From Ferruginibacter sp. (GTDB lineage Bacteria; Bacteroidota; Bacteroidia; Chitinophagales; Chitinophagaceae), in the NCBI GenBank assembly GCA_025352435.1, contig JANXTN010000361.1, positions 1 through 18,644 of the forward strand: 18,644 nt of DNA. Reading direction: 5' to 3'. Positions 1-9,628 of the stretch are shown piece after piece (positions within the stretch are counted from its first letter, which is position 1; each line of letters starts with the position of its first letter). Under the pieces are notes generated by a model, which was not told the origin of the DNA, did no database searches, and was given only the letters and a program-made list of their open reading frames with translations. The position numbers were made by a program, and so were the translations under genes.

Positions 1-287
1 AAAATTACGCCTCCTAACCCAAGCCAGCCATTTTCTAATTTATCTCTAAAAAACTGCGCATCGGCAAAGGCACTTATAGTTTTATATGGTTTAGAAATAA
101 TACTATTCCATTGTGTTCTGTAATTTACTCCAATACGATAATCAGCATCAGGAATGAAGCCTGTATTGGCGGGATTGGTTGTAAGCGGCGAATTATAAAA
201 CTGCGAAAAGTGCAGATCCTGCGCCATAGAAACAGTTCCCATGAACAACAATATTGAAAGAATTAATATTTTTTTTATATGCTTCAA
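1..287 (-). CDS. PorP/SprF-family type IX secretion outer-membrane protein, 5' part (runs off window)
   Basis: The first 95 codons of a gene reading out of the left edge. The protein opens with a signal peptide (basic start MKHIKK, hydrophobic run to about residue 21, ending SMAQ), then DLHFSQFYNSPLTTNPANTG, the hallmark N-terminus of the PorP/SprF family. Members are usually 300 residues or more, form an outer-membrane barrel and work with the type IX secretion system. The start is inferred to be TTG at 287-285: an in-frame TAG lies immediately upstream (290-288), and the first in-frame ATG would cut off most of the signal peptide. It lies 81 bp downstream of, and on the same strand as, a type B CTD cargo gene. 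No terminator is visible between them, so co-transcription is likely. SprF-like proteins are known to be needed for export of type B CTD proteins, so this is probably the cargo's partner. Confidence 0.9.
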   Translation of the reverse strand, partial: MKHIKKILILSILLFMGTVSMAQDLHFSQFYNSPLTTNPANTGFIPDADYRIGVNYRTQWNSIISKPYKTISAFADAQFFRDKLENGWLGLGGVI

Positions 288-368
288 CTAATGTTTTAAT
301 TATTTATTTGTGTTGAAATTAATTCGATTTGAAAAAGTTATTTTGTTAATTAACGAACGAGATTTTAC

Positions 369-3300
369 CTACCTCAACAAAGTAATATCACCGGTTTTTC
401 TTACCTTTTTACCATCACTCAATTCTGCATCCAAAGTATAACCATACACATCAGTTGGTTGTAATTTTCCTTTGTATGTACCATCCCATCCTTCACGCTT
501 ACTCGATGATTGAAATATTAACTGACCCCACCGATTGTAAATTTTCCAATCCAATTTTACAATACCAAAACCACGCACACTCACTACGCTGTTAATGCCG
601 AATCTACCAGGCGTAAATGCATTAGGCACATCCAGCAAAGGATTTACTATCACATCTACGGGCAAGTCAAATATGGCTGAACAACCTGCTTTGCTAGAAG
701 CAGTAAGCCTTGCACTGTACTTACCTGTATTGTTATATTCATGTACAGGAGCAAATTCCGTAGATGTTTCTCCATCGCCAAATTCCCACAAATAAGTATC
801 TGCAAAAGTGGAGAGATTGGTAAAGCGTACGGGCACATTTGGCTCAGGCGGATTAGGTGCCCAGGTAAACAATGCGTTTGGTTTTTCCTTTATAACAATA
901 GTGAGAAAATCTGATTTATCCACCTTGTTACAGGTGGTAGAATCGTATGCAATCAGATAATAAATATATGAGCCTGCTGTGTTGTAAATATGTGTCGGTT
1001 CAAAATCAGCAGAAGAATCATTTGCACCGGAAGCAGGATCTCCAAAATGCCACGACCATGATAATCCTCCGAGTGAATTATTTTTAAATTTGATGGTATC
1101 GCCAATGCATCCTATTGCAATTTTTGCAGGTAATGCTTTCACAATCGGATTTATTCTTAAAGTATCCGTCAGGGTAAAAGGTGCATTACAAAAACGTGGA
1201 TCTATCACTGTTAATTTTACTATATATGTGCCCGGTCCGGGAAACCGATGAATTCTGTCAGGAGCTAATCCTGCAGTGTCTATAGCGGATCCATCACCAT
1301 AATCCCACACAAAAGATTGATTGGTGAAGGTGGAACCGAGGGAAGAAGATGATGTATTTGTAAACCTATAAATGGTACTATCGCAGGGCGGCAATTTGCT
1401 TTTTGAAAATCCCGGTGCAACTTTATTATTACCTGCAGTTATCGTAATATAGGATGTATCTCTAATGTTACAAGTACTGGAATCTTCTGAAATTAATCTT
1501 ACTCTGTACGTGCCTACTGTTGTGAAAGTGAAATTGGTTGAAGGACTTGAAGTGATAGTATCTACCCCATTCGGGTTTGCTGTGGAATTAAAGTTCCAAT
1601 AATATTTTACACCTTTTTGTTGAAGGTCTTTAAAATTTACAAGAAGAGGAATACAGCCCACGGTGTCCTTGACATCACCATCAATAGACGATTGTACTTG
1701 GGAAGAAATACCCGCAAAATTCATTTCAATTTTTACAGAGCCTTGGTTACAACCGCTGCCACCATTTACCCTGGCCCAAGCATTTGCCGTTGCAGGAAAA
1801 ATTACCTGAGGGTTAGAAACTCTGCCCTGACAATTTGCACAAATGGCCTGATATATTACACCATTGGCGTCAAAACGACTGGTACCACCGTCTACATGAT
1901 CGCCCGTGTTACCGCCATTTTCGCCGTAATGAGAACCAAACAACTGAGATGCTGCATCTTTCTTTAACACGAAAAAATAGAAATCTTTTCCATCGGGTGG
2001 AGGTATAGGAGACAAAGGATTTACTTCGGGGAGACCGGAAGTGTTTCCTGTTGAATAACCCTGACCTACATTTATACCGCCTCCCCAACCCGATACATAA
2101 ACATTCTCACACCTGTCAACCAAAAAAGCAATGGGAGAAATACTTGGGTCGCTACCGCTTTTACCAAATACAGTTGAGTAAACATAATCAGATAAATCAG
2201 GTTTTAATTTGGATATAAACTGTTTGGATCCGGCATTTTCAAATGCTGCATTGACTACAGGCCACGAACCTGTGGTTGTTCCCATCACATAAGGAAAACC
2301 TACCTTATCGAATTTTAAGCCATACACCAAATCCTTCGCACTTGTACCTAAATAAGTAGTCTTTAAAAATGAAGTTCCGTTTGGAGGAAGGATGGTCACA
2401 AAACCATCAATATCTCCCTGAAAACTGGAATTAATAGTACCTGCGGTATTGCCGGGCAAATTTGAACTTGAGGTAGCACCACCAATGTAAAGGTTTTGCG
2501 TGATGGGATTAATAGAAGCTACAAAACATGCATCATCACTGGTTCCACCAAAATATGTGGAAAATAAAACTGCTGAGAGGTTGGGGGTAAATTTCAGAAT
2601 TACACCATCTTGCACACCCCCAAAAGTGGGTTGTGCAGCAAGAAATACAGGAAAGTCATTGGATTGTGTACAAGATGCCAAATACACATTGTTATTTGCA
2701 TCTAAAATAACTTCGCTTCTTGCATCATCGCCATAATTTCTTCTCAGCCTATCAGCACCGCCGGCACCTACATATTTAGGACGAATATTTACGCCGTCGT
2801 CATTAGAGCCGCCGATTTTTACTGAACCTAATAATGCAGTGCCTGCAGCATTAAACTTAGTAATAATAATATCGAAATTTGCACCATTAGACGGAACGCC
2901 CGTAAGGAGGGGGTAGTTAGAGGAATTACTCCGCCCTGCAACAATTAAATCGCCTGCTGCATCTGTAATCATACTGTGTGGCTGTTCATTGCCGTTACCA
3001 CCCAAATAAGTTGCATAAACCCGTTGACTTCCATCTGCTGAAAATTTAAAGATGGCAATATCAACACCACCAAATAAACCTTCGGAAACACCACCGTTAA
3101 ACTGAGTTTGATAGGCACCCGGAGAAACAGGGAAACCTGATGCAAAGGAAATTCCTCCTGCAAAAAAAGTTCCATCAGGACCGGGCGTTGCTGTGTACCC
3201 CCAGTTGTCTGATGTGCTCCCTGAAAGTGAAGAAAATATTATTTGCGGATCAATAACGAGTGTTGCATTTTCGTTGTATTTATCTACACTAAATGTTACC

Positions 3301-4001
3301 ACATTATCTCGTATTACATACTTTGCAGTAATAGCTGATGAGCCTTTTAAACCCGTTTGATAAGAATATGGCGCCAACTCTTTTACATCTCCAACGGCAG
3401 TCTGTACGATCAGTTCTTTTTCCTTTATGGAAAGAGAGGTTACACCGTCATATCGCATTGCTATCGCAGAAGGATTGCCTCCGGGCCGTACGATAAAATC
3501 ATACTTAAGTTGGCCTTTATCGCTGTAATATCTAAGATCAATATTGGGATAAATATTTTTGTAAGTTACCGCACCATAAATTTTACAATTACTCGCCCAT
3601 TGAGAAGGATCGTTGCCTATAAAATAATTATTGTAAGCAATGGAAACTTTATCCGGTACCCTTGCTGCAGCATTGTTGGCACCTAAAAAAGCTACCTTGT
3701 AAACCGCTGAGTGAAGTGTAAAAGTGTCAGGTCTACTTTGTTTGGAGTTCGATTTTATTGAGGAGCCATTGTGTGTATATTCAGAAAGCTTTATCACATC
3801 ATCCGGCTTGTGCATTAAAACAGTAAAACCTTTATTTTCTAAAAAAAAAGAACCGTTGCCAAAATCACCGCGAAAGTTTACTTTTTTATCCCACTGTCCT
3901 TTGTTTTGAACAAATTCAATCTGTGCTATTGCATTTTCAGCACAAAAGCAAAGCGACAAAAACAGAAAGGAAAGTAAAATGGGTTTAGATAAAAAGTTCA
4001 A
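369..4001 (-). CDS. Large secreted surface protein: DUF7948-like region, SBBP beta-propeller, PKD domains, type IX type B (CHU_C) sorting domain
   Basis: A 1210-residue protein. Residues 1-27 form a signal peptide ending NAIAQ. Residues 28 to about 255 resemble the DUF7948 region that often precedes SBBP repeats (FVQNKGQWDKKV near the start). About 255-745 carries propeller-like repeats of the TYLGG/TYFGG type (about 331, 482, 549). About 767-1120 contains four PKD-like modules, with signatures such as WDYGDG (899), WHFGD (984) and WEFGDG (1072). Residues 1122-1210 match the gliding-motility-associated C-terminal domain (VPNAFTPG, IYNRWGQLIFQS, GWDGTYKG), the type B signal for export by the type IX system. 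The start is TTG at 4001-3999: an in-frame TAA lies 9 bp upstream, and TTG gives a complete signal peptide. It is followed by a porP/sprF-like gene. The function is probably adhesion or surface display; no catalytic site is recognised. Confidence 0.9.
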   Translation of the reverse strand: MNFLSKPILLSFLFLSLCFCAENAIAQIEFVQNKGQWDKKVNFRGDFGNGSFFLENKGFTVLMHKPDDVIKLSEYTHNGSSIKSNSKQSRPDTFTLHSAVYKVAFLGANNAAARVPDKVSIAYNNYFIGNDPSQWASNCKIYGAVTYKNIYPNIDLRYYSDKGQLKYDFIVRPGGNPSAIAMRYDGVTSLSIKEKELIVQTAVGDVKELAPYSYQTGLKGSSAITAKYVIRDNVVTFSVDKYNENATLVIDPQIIFSSLSGSTSDNWGYTATPGPDGTFFAGGISFASGFPVSPGAYQTQFNGGVSEGLFGGVDIAIFKFSADGSQRVYATYLGGNGNEQPHSMITDAAGDLIVAGRSNSSNYPLLTGVPSNGANFDIIITKFNAAGTALLGSVKIGGSNDDGVNIRPKYVGAGGADRLRRNYGDDARSEVILDANNNVYLASCTQSNDFPVFLAAQPTFGGVQDGVILKFTPNLSAVLFSTYFGGTSDDACFVASINPITQNLYIGGATSSSNLPGNTAGTINSSFQGDIDGFVTILPPNGTSFLKTTYLGTSAKDLVYGLKFDKVGFPYVMGTTTGSWPVVNAAFENAGSKQFISKLKPDLSDYVYSTVFGKSGSDPSISPIAFLVDRCENVYVSGWGGGINVGQGYSTGNTSGLPEVNPLSPIPPPDGKDFYFFVLKKDAASQLFGSHYGENGGNTGDHVDGGTSRFDANGVIYQAICANCQGRVSNPQVIFPATANAWARVNGGSGCNQGSVKIEMNFAGISSQVQSSIDGDVKDTVGCIPLLVNFKDLQQKGVKYYWNFNSTANPNGVDTITSSPSTNFTFTTVGTYRVRLISEDSSTCNIRDTSYITITAGNNKVAPGFSKSKLPPCDSTIYRFTNTSSSSLGSTFTNQSFVWDYGDGSAIDTAGLAPDRIHRFPGPGTYIVKLTVIDPRFCNAPFTLTDTLRINPIVKALPAKIAIGCIGDTIKFKNNSLGGLSWSWHFGDPASGANDSSADFEPTHIYNTAGSYIYYLIAYDSTTCNKVDKSDFLTIVIKEKPNALFTWAPNPPEPNVPVRFTNLSTFADTYLWEFGDGETSTEFAPVHEYNNTGKYSARLTASSKAGCSAIFDLPVDVIVNPLLDVPNAFTPGRFGINSVVSVRGFGIVKLDWKIYNRWGQLIFQSSSKREGWDGTYKGKLQPTDVYGYTLDAELSDGKKVRKTGDITLLR

Positions 4002-4102
4002 TGGAAATATTTATGTACAAATTAGTTAAATAAACGAACAAAAAAGCGCTTCTGTTTTTGAATAACGATATTATGCTGTTGTTTAACTTTACCTTACAAA
4101 AC

Positions 4103-6268
4103 CTATGCTATTTTACTCCACTTGGTTTTGCCTTTTTGCGAATTGAGATAATTTCTTACCGGTAAATTTTCTTCCAGGACAATATCAGGATCCGTCGATA
4201 ACAATTTTTCTACAGTAACTTTTGCAACTTCCAGCATTGCCTTATCATTGACCAGACTTACCAGCTTAAAGTTTAAAGCCCCGCTCTGCCTTGTGCCTTC
4301 TATTTCGCCGGGGCCTCTTATTTCCAGATCTTTTTCAGCTATCGCAAAACCATCGTTTGTGGCCACCATTATTTTCATGCGTTCCCGTGCATCGTTGGAA
4401 AGTTTATTTCCTGTAAGCAAGACACAATAACTTTTATCTGCCCCACGCCCCACTCTGCCTCTTAACTGGTGCAATTGAGATAAGCCAAACTTCTCCGCAC
4501 TTTCTATTACCATTACTGAAGCGTTTGGCACATTCACTCCTACTTCAATAACTGTAGTGCTCACCATAATATTTGTTTCGCCCTTTACAAACCGCTGCAT
4601 ATTGGCCTCTTTTACTTCAGGCAGTTGTTTACCATGCACCATACTTATCCAAAACTTTGGTTCAGGAAAAAAAGATTTTACCTCCTCATATCCTTTCATC
4701 AGGTTTTCATAATCCATTGCACTGCTTTCTTCAATAAGTGGGTAAACAATGTAAGCCTGTCTACCCAACGCAATTTCTTCTTTTATAAAACCCATTACCT
4801 GCGGCCTGGTGCCCTCATTTCTGTGCGTCGTTAATATTGGTTTTCTGCCCGGGGGCAATTCATCCATCACACTATAATCTAAATCTCCATATGCGGTAAG
4901 CGCCAGTGTTCGTGGGATCGGCGTTGCTGTCATAACCAGTATGTGTGGCGGAATTGTATTTTTATCTCGCAACTGTGCCCGCTGTGCCACACCAAATTTG
5001 TGCTGCTCATCTATCACTGCAAAGCCAAGGTTTTTAAATTTCACTTTGTCTTCTATCACTGCATGTGTTCCTATTAAAATGTGCAAAGTTCCGTCTTCAG
5101 CATCTGCCAAAATTTGCTTGCGTGCTTTTGCTTTTACAGAGCCGGTGAGCAACTGCACATTCACAGGCATGTCCTTTAATAATTCTTTTATGCTTAGTAA
5201 ATGTTGCTGCGCCAATATTTCTGTAGGCGCCATCAATACACTTTGAAAATTATTGTCGGCTGCTATCAGCATACAAAGCAATGCTACCATTGTTTTTCCA
5301 CTGCCCACATCACCCTGTAAGAGCCTGTTCATCTGCCTGCCGCTGCCTGTATCTTTTCGTATTTCCTTCAGTACCCTTTTCTGTGCATTAGTGAGTGTAA
5401 AGGGCAAATAGTTATTATAAAACTCATTGAAATAACCGCCTACTTTATCAAAAATATTTCCTTTGCTAAACCTGTGCCGCTGCAGTTTCACAAGGTTCAT
5501 TCTTAGCTGTGCAAAAAACAGTTCATCAAACTTTAATCTTCTTAATGCAAGCAAGTAATGTTTTTCAGAAGATGGGAAATGAATCTGTTTGTATGCATCA
5601 TACCGACCCATTAATTTATATTGCTCAATAATATCCTTTGGCAGGCTTTCAGGTAAATCCTTTTGATTTATACGGGTGAATAGTTCTGTAGTGAATTTCC
5701 CAAAATTGTTGCCGTTAATTCCTCTCGCTTTTAATTTTTCTGTGCAGGGATAAATAGGTTCCAGGCTAGGGTTGCCTGCCATCTTTTGCGGGGAAAAACT
5801 TTCTATTTCAGGATGGGCAATTTGGGGCGTACTCATAAAAAAACTCAATTTGCCAAACAACAAATATTGCTGACCGACATGTAAAATTTTTTGCACAAAA
5901 TTTACTCCCTGAAACCAAACTAGCTCTATTACACCGGTATTGTCTTTCAATTTTCCAACTAGGCGTTTGCCCCTACCTTCTCCTACCAGATCGAGACTTA
6001 ATAAAATGCCAGCCACATAAGCATAATCTTGCTGCATTGTTAGGTTTGCAATAAAATCTACCTGCGTTTTATCCACATGCCTAAAAGGGAAATGACTGAG
6101 CAGATCGTCGTAAGTATGAATGTTCAGTTCTTTACGTAACATTTCTCCCCGCTGCGTAGAAATACCTGTAATGTATTCTATTGGAGTATTTAATATGTTA
6201 GGGGGGTTGCTGATATTGCAAATATAAATCAGCCGTAATAGGTTTTTATTCTTTTTCGATTGAGACAT
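4103..6268 (-). CDS. recG: ATP-dependent DNA helicase RecG
   Basis: A 721-residue superfamily 2 helicase that remodels stalled replication forks and Holliday junctions in the cytoplasm. An N-terminal wedge (OB-fold) region lies at about 85-145. Motor motifs are all present: Walker A GDVGSGKT (319-326), Walker B DEQH (420-423) in the RecG-typical context DEQHKFGVAQR, motif III TATP (447-450), TTVIEVGVNVP (571-581) and motif VI QLRGRVGRG (601-609). The RecG C-terminal GPGEIEGTRQSG follows at 652-663. Length is close to the family norm of about 690-700. The start is ATG at 6268-6266, the first after an in-frame stop. It gives about 24 residues ahead of NILNTPIEYITG, where homologues usually begin, so the N-terminus is slightly long. 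It is divergent from susC with 146 bp between them. Confidence 0.97.
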   Translation of the reverse strand: MSQSKKNKNLLRLIYICNISNPPNILNTPIEYITGISTQRGEMLRKELNIHTYDDLLSHFPFRHVDKTQVDFIANLTMQQDYAYVAGILLSLDLVGEGRGKRLVGKLKDNTGVIELVWFQGVNFVQKILHVGQQYLLFGKLSFFMSTPQIAHPEIESFSPQKMAGNPSLEPIYPCTEKLKARGINGNNFGKFTTELFTRINQKDLPESLPKDIIEQYKLMGRYDAYKQIHFPSSEKHYLLALRRLKFDELFFAQLRMNLVKLQRHRFSKGNIFDKVGGYFNEFYNNYLPFTLTNAQKRVLKEIRKDTGSGRQMNRLLQGDVGSGKTMVALLCMLIAADNNFQSVLMAPTEILAQQHLLSIKELLKDMPVNVQLLTGSVKAKARKQILADAEDGTLHILIGTHAVIEDKVKFKNLGFAVIDEQHKFGVAQRAQLRDKNTIPPHILVMTATPIPRTLALTAYGDLDYSVMDELPPGRKPILTTHRNEGTRPQVMGFIKEEIALGRQAYIVYPLIEESSAMDYENLMKGYEEVKSFFPEPKFWISMVHGKQLPEVKEANMQRFVKGETNIMVSTTVIEVGVNVPNASVMVIESAEKFGLSQLHQLRGRVGRGADKSYCVLLTGNKLSNDARERMKIMVATNDGFAIAEKDLEIRGPGEIEGTRQSGALNFKLVSLVNDKAMLEVAKVTVEKLLSTDPDIVLEENLPVRNYLNSQKGKTKWSKIA

Positions 6269-6414
6269 GCAACATAAAATTCATCGGGATTGTCATTGTT
6301 TATTATCAAAATTTCTAAAAAAACAAACCATAGAAATAATTTGTTGAAAATTTTTGCTAACGAAATGTTATTGTTTATATATATTCGTTTACATATCATC
6401 TAAACCAAATTAAT

Positions 6415-9400
6415 ATGCAAAAAATTAAACTTATCCTGACATTCCTAAGTGTCAGCCTGTTTTCGTTGGTTACACAAGCCCAGGTAAGAGGCAAAGTAAC
6501 AGATGCTAAAGATGGTTCTCCTATTGCCGGAGCTACTATCAGTGTAAAAGGCAAAAGGGCCAATGCTATTTCCAATACAGATGGAACATTTGAAGTGAAA
6601 GCTGACCCGGGAGCTTCTCTTGAAGTTTCCTATGTTGGGTTTATTTCCCAAACTGTAAAAGGCGGAAGCAACACACAGGTTGCTCTCTTACAAGATTCGA
6701 AATCTCTTTCAGAGATAGTAGTTACGGGAGTAGGTGTTGCAACTTCAAAAAAGAAGATTGCATTTGCAGTAGAAGCTGTAAACCTTTCCAATCAGGTAAA
6801 AGTAGCCACCGGAGATGTTGGGCAACAATTGGTTGGCCAAATTGCAGGTTCGCAAATTAGCAGTACCAATGGCTCACCTGGTGCACCACTAAACATTGTA
6901 TTGAGAGGAATAAACTCCATTCAAGGAGGAACATCTCCACTTATTATGGTTGATGGAGTAGAAGTGAGAGCTACTGATTTTAATTCACTTGATGTAAATG
7001 CATATGAGAGAGTTGAAGTTATTCAGGGTGCAGCAGCCGCTACACTCTATGGCGCACAGGGTGCAAATGGCGTAATACAGTTATTTAGTAAAAAAGGTAA
7101 ACCTGGTAAACCATTGATTGAATTTAGCAGCAGTGTTACATCTAATGAGTTGTTGAACATAGGTGGTGTTAGTAAATCAAGATTTCATGCATTTGGAACA
7201 AATGCAAACAATGAAGTTGTAAATGGTACAACTCTTCTAGCGCTTGATCCTGCAACTTTAGGGTATAATACAAACGTGGCCTACAGCGCATTATCTACTA
7301 CAAGTTATGCAAACAAGGCTTACGATAAAAACCTGCAATTTTACGATCATTATAAAATGTTTTTCCAAAAAGGATATGCGTTTAATAACAGCGTAACAAT
7401 ATCAGGCAGTAAAGAAAAAATGGATTATTTGTTGTCTGCATCAAACAACAAGCAGAATTCGAATTTTAAAAACAATGGTGATTACCAGCGCTCTAACCTT
7501 ACAAGTAATTTGGGAATCGAACTTGCAAAAAATCTAACATTAAGGTCAAGCACTCAATTGGTTTATACAAAAAATACTTTGAACGATGCTACCGGTAGAG
7601 GAATATTATATAGCTTAAACAATACCCGACCGTTTGCCAACTACGATCAAAAAGATCTGGATGGCAACTATGGCGCTTACTTTGGGAATGCAGTAGGGGT
7701 TAATAGTTACAATCCTAACTATGTAAACCAATATTCAAGCACACTTGATAATAAAGTAGATGTTGTTCAAAACTTCAGCTTGAACTACAAGTTTCCAAGA
7801 TACCTTGAACTTGATACAAAGTATGGTATAAACTTTCAGCAGCAGAATTTAATTTACCGGTATGAAAACCAGGAGTTGAATAAAAATGCTGTTGATCAGG
7901 ATTATTTTATAGGAAATTACAATCCGAATGCTTCTCCAAGCACAACTGGAGAAATAGACAATATTAATTACAGAACTACTTTTCAAAACTCTTTAAGCAC
8001 TGCAACAATAAGAACAGATTTTGAAAAGGATTTTGGAATAAACATACCAATAAAAACAAGTACACAGGTTGCATTTGATTTAAGAAAAAATAACTTTAAG
8101 CAATTTTATGCTTATGGATATGATGCGCCAATTTTTTCACCATGGAATGCAAGCCAGGCAGGTGTTTACAAAGTCGTGTCTGATCGTAAAGAATCGTCAC
8201 TCACGTACGGTACATTAATAAACCAGCGTATAGAATACAGCGATATAGCAGGGGCTTCAGTAGGAATACGCCGTGACTTTTCTTCTCTATCATATGTTGA
8301 AGGTGGTAAAGCATCGAGTTTCCCAAGAGGAGATGCTTACTTAAACATTTCAAATTTTAATTTTTGGAGAGGTGGAAAAATTAACGATGTAGTAAATTAT
8401 TTTAAAATTAGAGCTGCTTACGGAGAAGCGGGAATACAACCTGCTTTTGGACAGCGGGATATTCTTTTGGGTGCAGCAAACCTCGGCCCAAACAATGTAT
8501 TTAGACTACCAATTACTCCGGGTAATAAAAATATAGAAATTGAAGTAACCAAAGAAACAGAATATGGATTTGATCTTGGTTTCAAATTTTTAAAAGGAGA
8601 TTGGTTAAAAAATGCTTCTATTTCATTAACAAAGTGGGATAGAAAATCAGACAATGTTATTTATAATGTAGATGTAGCTCCATCGCTCGGATACGGTAGT
8701 GCGCCACAAAATGCTTATGGCTTAGGCTCAAATGGTATTCAGGCATCATTGAATTTAAATGTATTGTCAAGCAAGAAATTCTCATGGGATTTTACTACAA
8801 ACTTTTCACAGCAAACTTCAAAAATTACGAAAGTAAAAGGAGCTGAAGTTGTAATTACATCTTCTGCGGGCAGTACAAATTATGTACTGCGTGAAGGTGA
8901 AAGAATAGGACAGTTGTATGGCTTTTTAATTCTAAAATCTGTTGATCAGTTAAATCCAAAAACCGGGCAGCCTTTTATACCAAAGGGAAGTCAAGGTGAC
9001 TATGAAGTAGCAAGTAATGGTTATGTAGTAAATAAAATAACTAAAAGACCTGCAAATTCTCCAACTCAGTTTTCGTTTGGCGACCCTAATCCTAAATTTA
9101 ATATGAGTTTTATTAACACAATTTCTTTTAAAAACTTTGTGACGTTTAATATGCAATGGGATTGGGTATATGGAAGTCATTTATACAACCAAACAAAAAG
9201 CTGGATGTATAGAGATGGAATTAGCAGCGATTACGCTAATCCAATAACAATCACAAATCCAACAACGGGTCAAGCTGAAACGCAAGCCTATACCGCATTT
9301 TACAGAGGCATTTACCAAGCGGGAGCTAACAATGGTACAAAAGATTATTTTTATGAAAATGCTTCTTTCTTACGTTTAAGAAATATTTCTGCAGCATTCG

Positions 9401-9606
9401 ATTTGGCAAAGTATACAAAACTCGCTTTTTTCAAAAAGGCACAATTGGTATTATCTGGTCGTAACTTAGTTACAAAAACTAAGTATACAGGTTACGACCC
9501 TGAGGTAAGTTCAGGTACAAATAATTCTTCCTTTGACAGAGCGGTTGATCACAACACTATTCCGAATACCAAATCTTACTCAATCGGGCTAAATATTTCT
9601 TTGTAA
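6415..9606 (+). CDS. SusC/RagA-family TonB-linked outer-membrane transporter
   Basis: A 1063-residue TonB-dependent receptor. Residues 1-23 are a signal peptide ending TQAQ. About 24-95 is a carboxypeptidase-regulatory-like beta-sandwich (VRGKVTDAKDGSPIAGATIS). A TonB-box-like segment SLSEIVVTGVGV is at 98-109. The plug (about 113-227) carries the conserved IVLRGINSI, PLIMVDGVE, ERVEVIQGAAAATLYGAQGANGVI and LFSKKG stretches. The rest is a 22-strand-type barrel. SusC proteins import large nutrients such as glycans or peptides across the outer membrane, using TonB energy, with a SusD lid. The susD homologue begins 22 bp downstream, so the two surely form one complex and one operon. The protein ends in NISL rather than the usual terminal aromatic residue. 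The substrate cannot be told from the sequence, and no enzyme or regulator gene is adjacent. Confidence 0.97.
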   Translation: MQKIKLILTFLSVSLFSLVTQAQVRGKVTDAKDGSPIAGATISVKGKRANAISNTDGTFEVKADPGASLEVSYVGFISQTVKGGSNTQVALLQDSKSLSEIVVTGVGVATSKKKIAFAVEAVNLSNQVKVATGDVGQQLVGQIAGSQISSTNGSPGAPLNIVLRGINSIQGGTSPLIMVDGVEVRATDFNSLDVNAYERVEVIQGAAAATLYGAQGANGVIQLFSKKGKPGKPLIEFSSSVTSNELLNIGGVSKSRFHAFGTNANNEVVNGTTLLALDPATLGYNTNVAYSALSTTSYANKAYDKNLQFYDHYKMFFQKGYAFNNSVTISGSKEKMDYLLSASNNKQNSNFKNNGDYQRSNLTSNLGIELAKNLTLRSSTQLVYTKNTLNDATGRGILYSLNNTRPFANYDQKDLDGNYGAYFGNAVGVNSYNPNYVNQYSSTLDNKVDVVQNFSLNYKFPRYLELDTKYGINFQQQNLIYRYENQELNKNAVDQDYFIGNYNPNASPSTTGEIDNINYRTTFQNSLSTATIRTDFEKDFGINIPIKTSTQVAFDLRKNNFKQFYAYGYDAPIFSPWNASQAGVYKVVSDRKESSLTYGTLINQRIEYSDIAGASVGIRRDFSSLSYVEGGKASSFPRGDAYLNISNFNFWRGGKINDVVNYFKIRAAYGEAGIQPAFGQRDILLGAANLGPNNVFRLPITPGNKNIEIEVTKETEYGFDLGFKFLKGDWLKNASISLTKWDRKSDNVIYNVDVAPSLGYGSAPQNAYGLGSNGIQASLNLNVLSSKKFSWDFTTNFSQQTSKITKVKGAEVVITSSAGSTNYVLREGERIGQLYGFLILKSVDQLNPKTGQPFIPKGSQGDYEVASNGYVVNKITKRPANSPTQFSFGDPNPKFNMSFINTISFKNFVTFNMQWDWVYGSHLYNQTKSWMYRDGISSDYANPITITNPTTGQAETQAYTAFYRGIYQAGANNGTKDYFYENASFLRLRNISAAFDLAKYTKLAFFKKAQLVLSGRNLVTKTKYTGYDPEVSSGTNNSSFDRAVDHNTIPNTKSYSIGLNISL

Positions 9607-9628
9607 TAAACTAAATTAAATTTAAAAA

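Noticed and set aside
242..244. In-frame ATG start for the PorP/SprF-like gene (reading MGTVS or MAQD)
   Set aside because: Internal ATGs would remove the basic n-region and hydrophobic core of the signal peptide, which TTG at 287 preserves.
4040..4065. Terminator after recG around the AAGCGCTT palindrome
   Set aside because: The palindrome has no loop, and the surrounding A/T pairing is too weak for a confident call.
6353..6387. susC promoter: TTTG at 6353-6356 and TATATTCG at 6380-6387
   Set aside because: The spacing of 23 bp is longer than the usual 19-21 and the -7 box matches the consensus imperfectly, so I could not support it.
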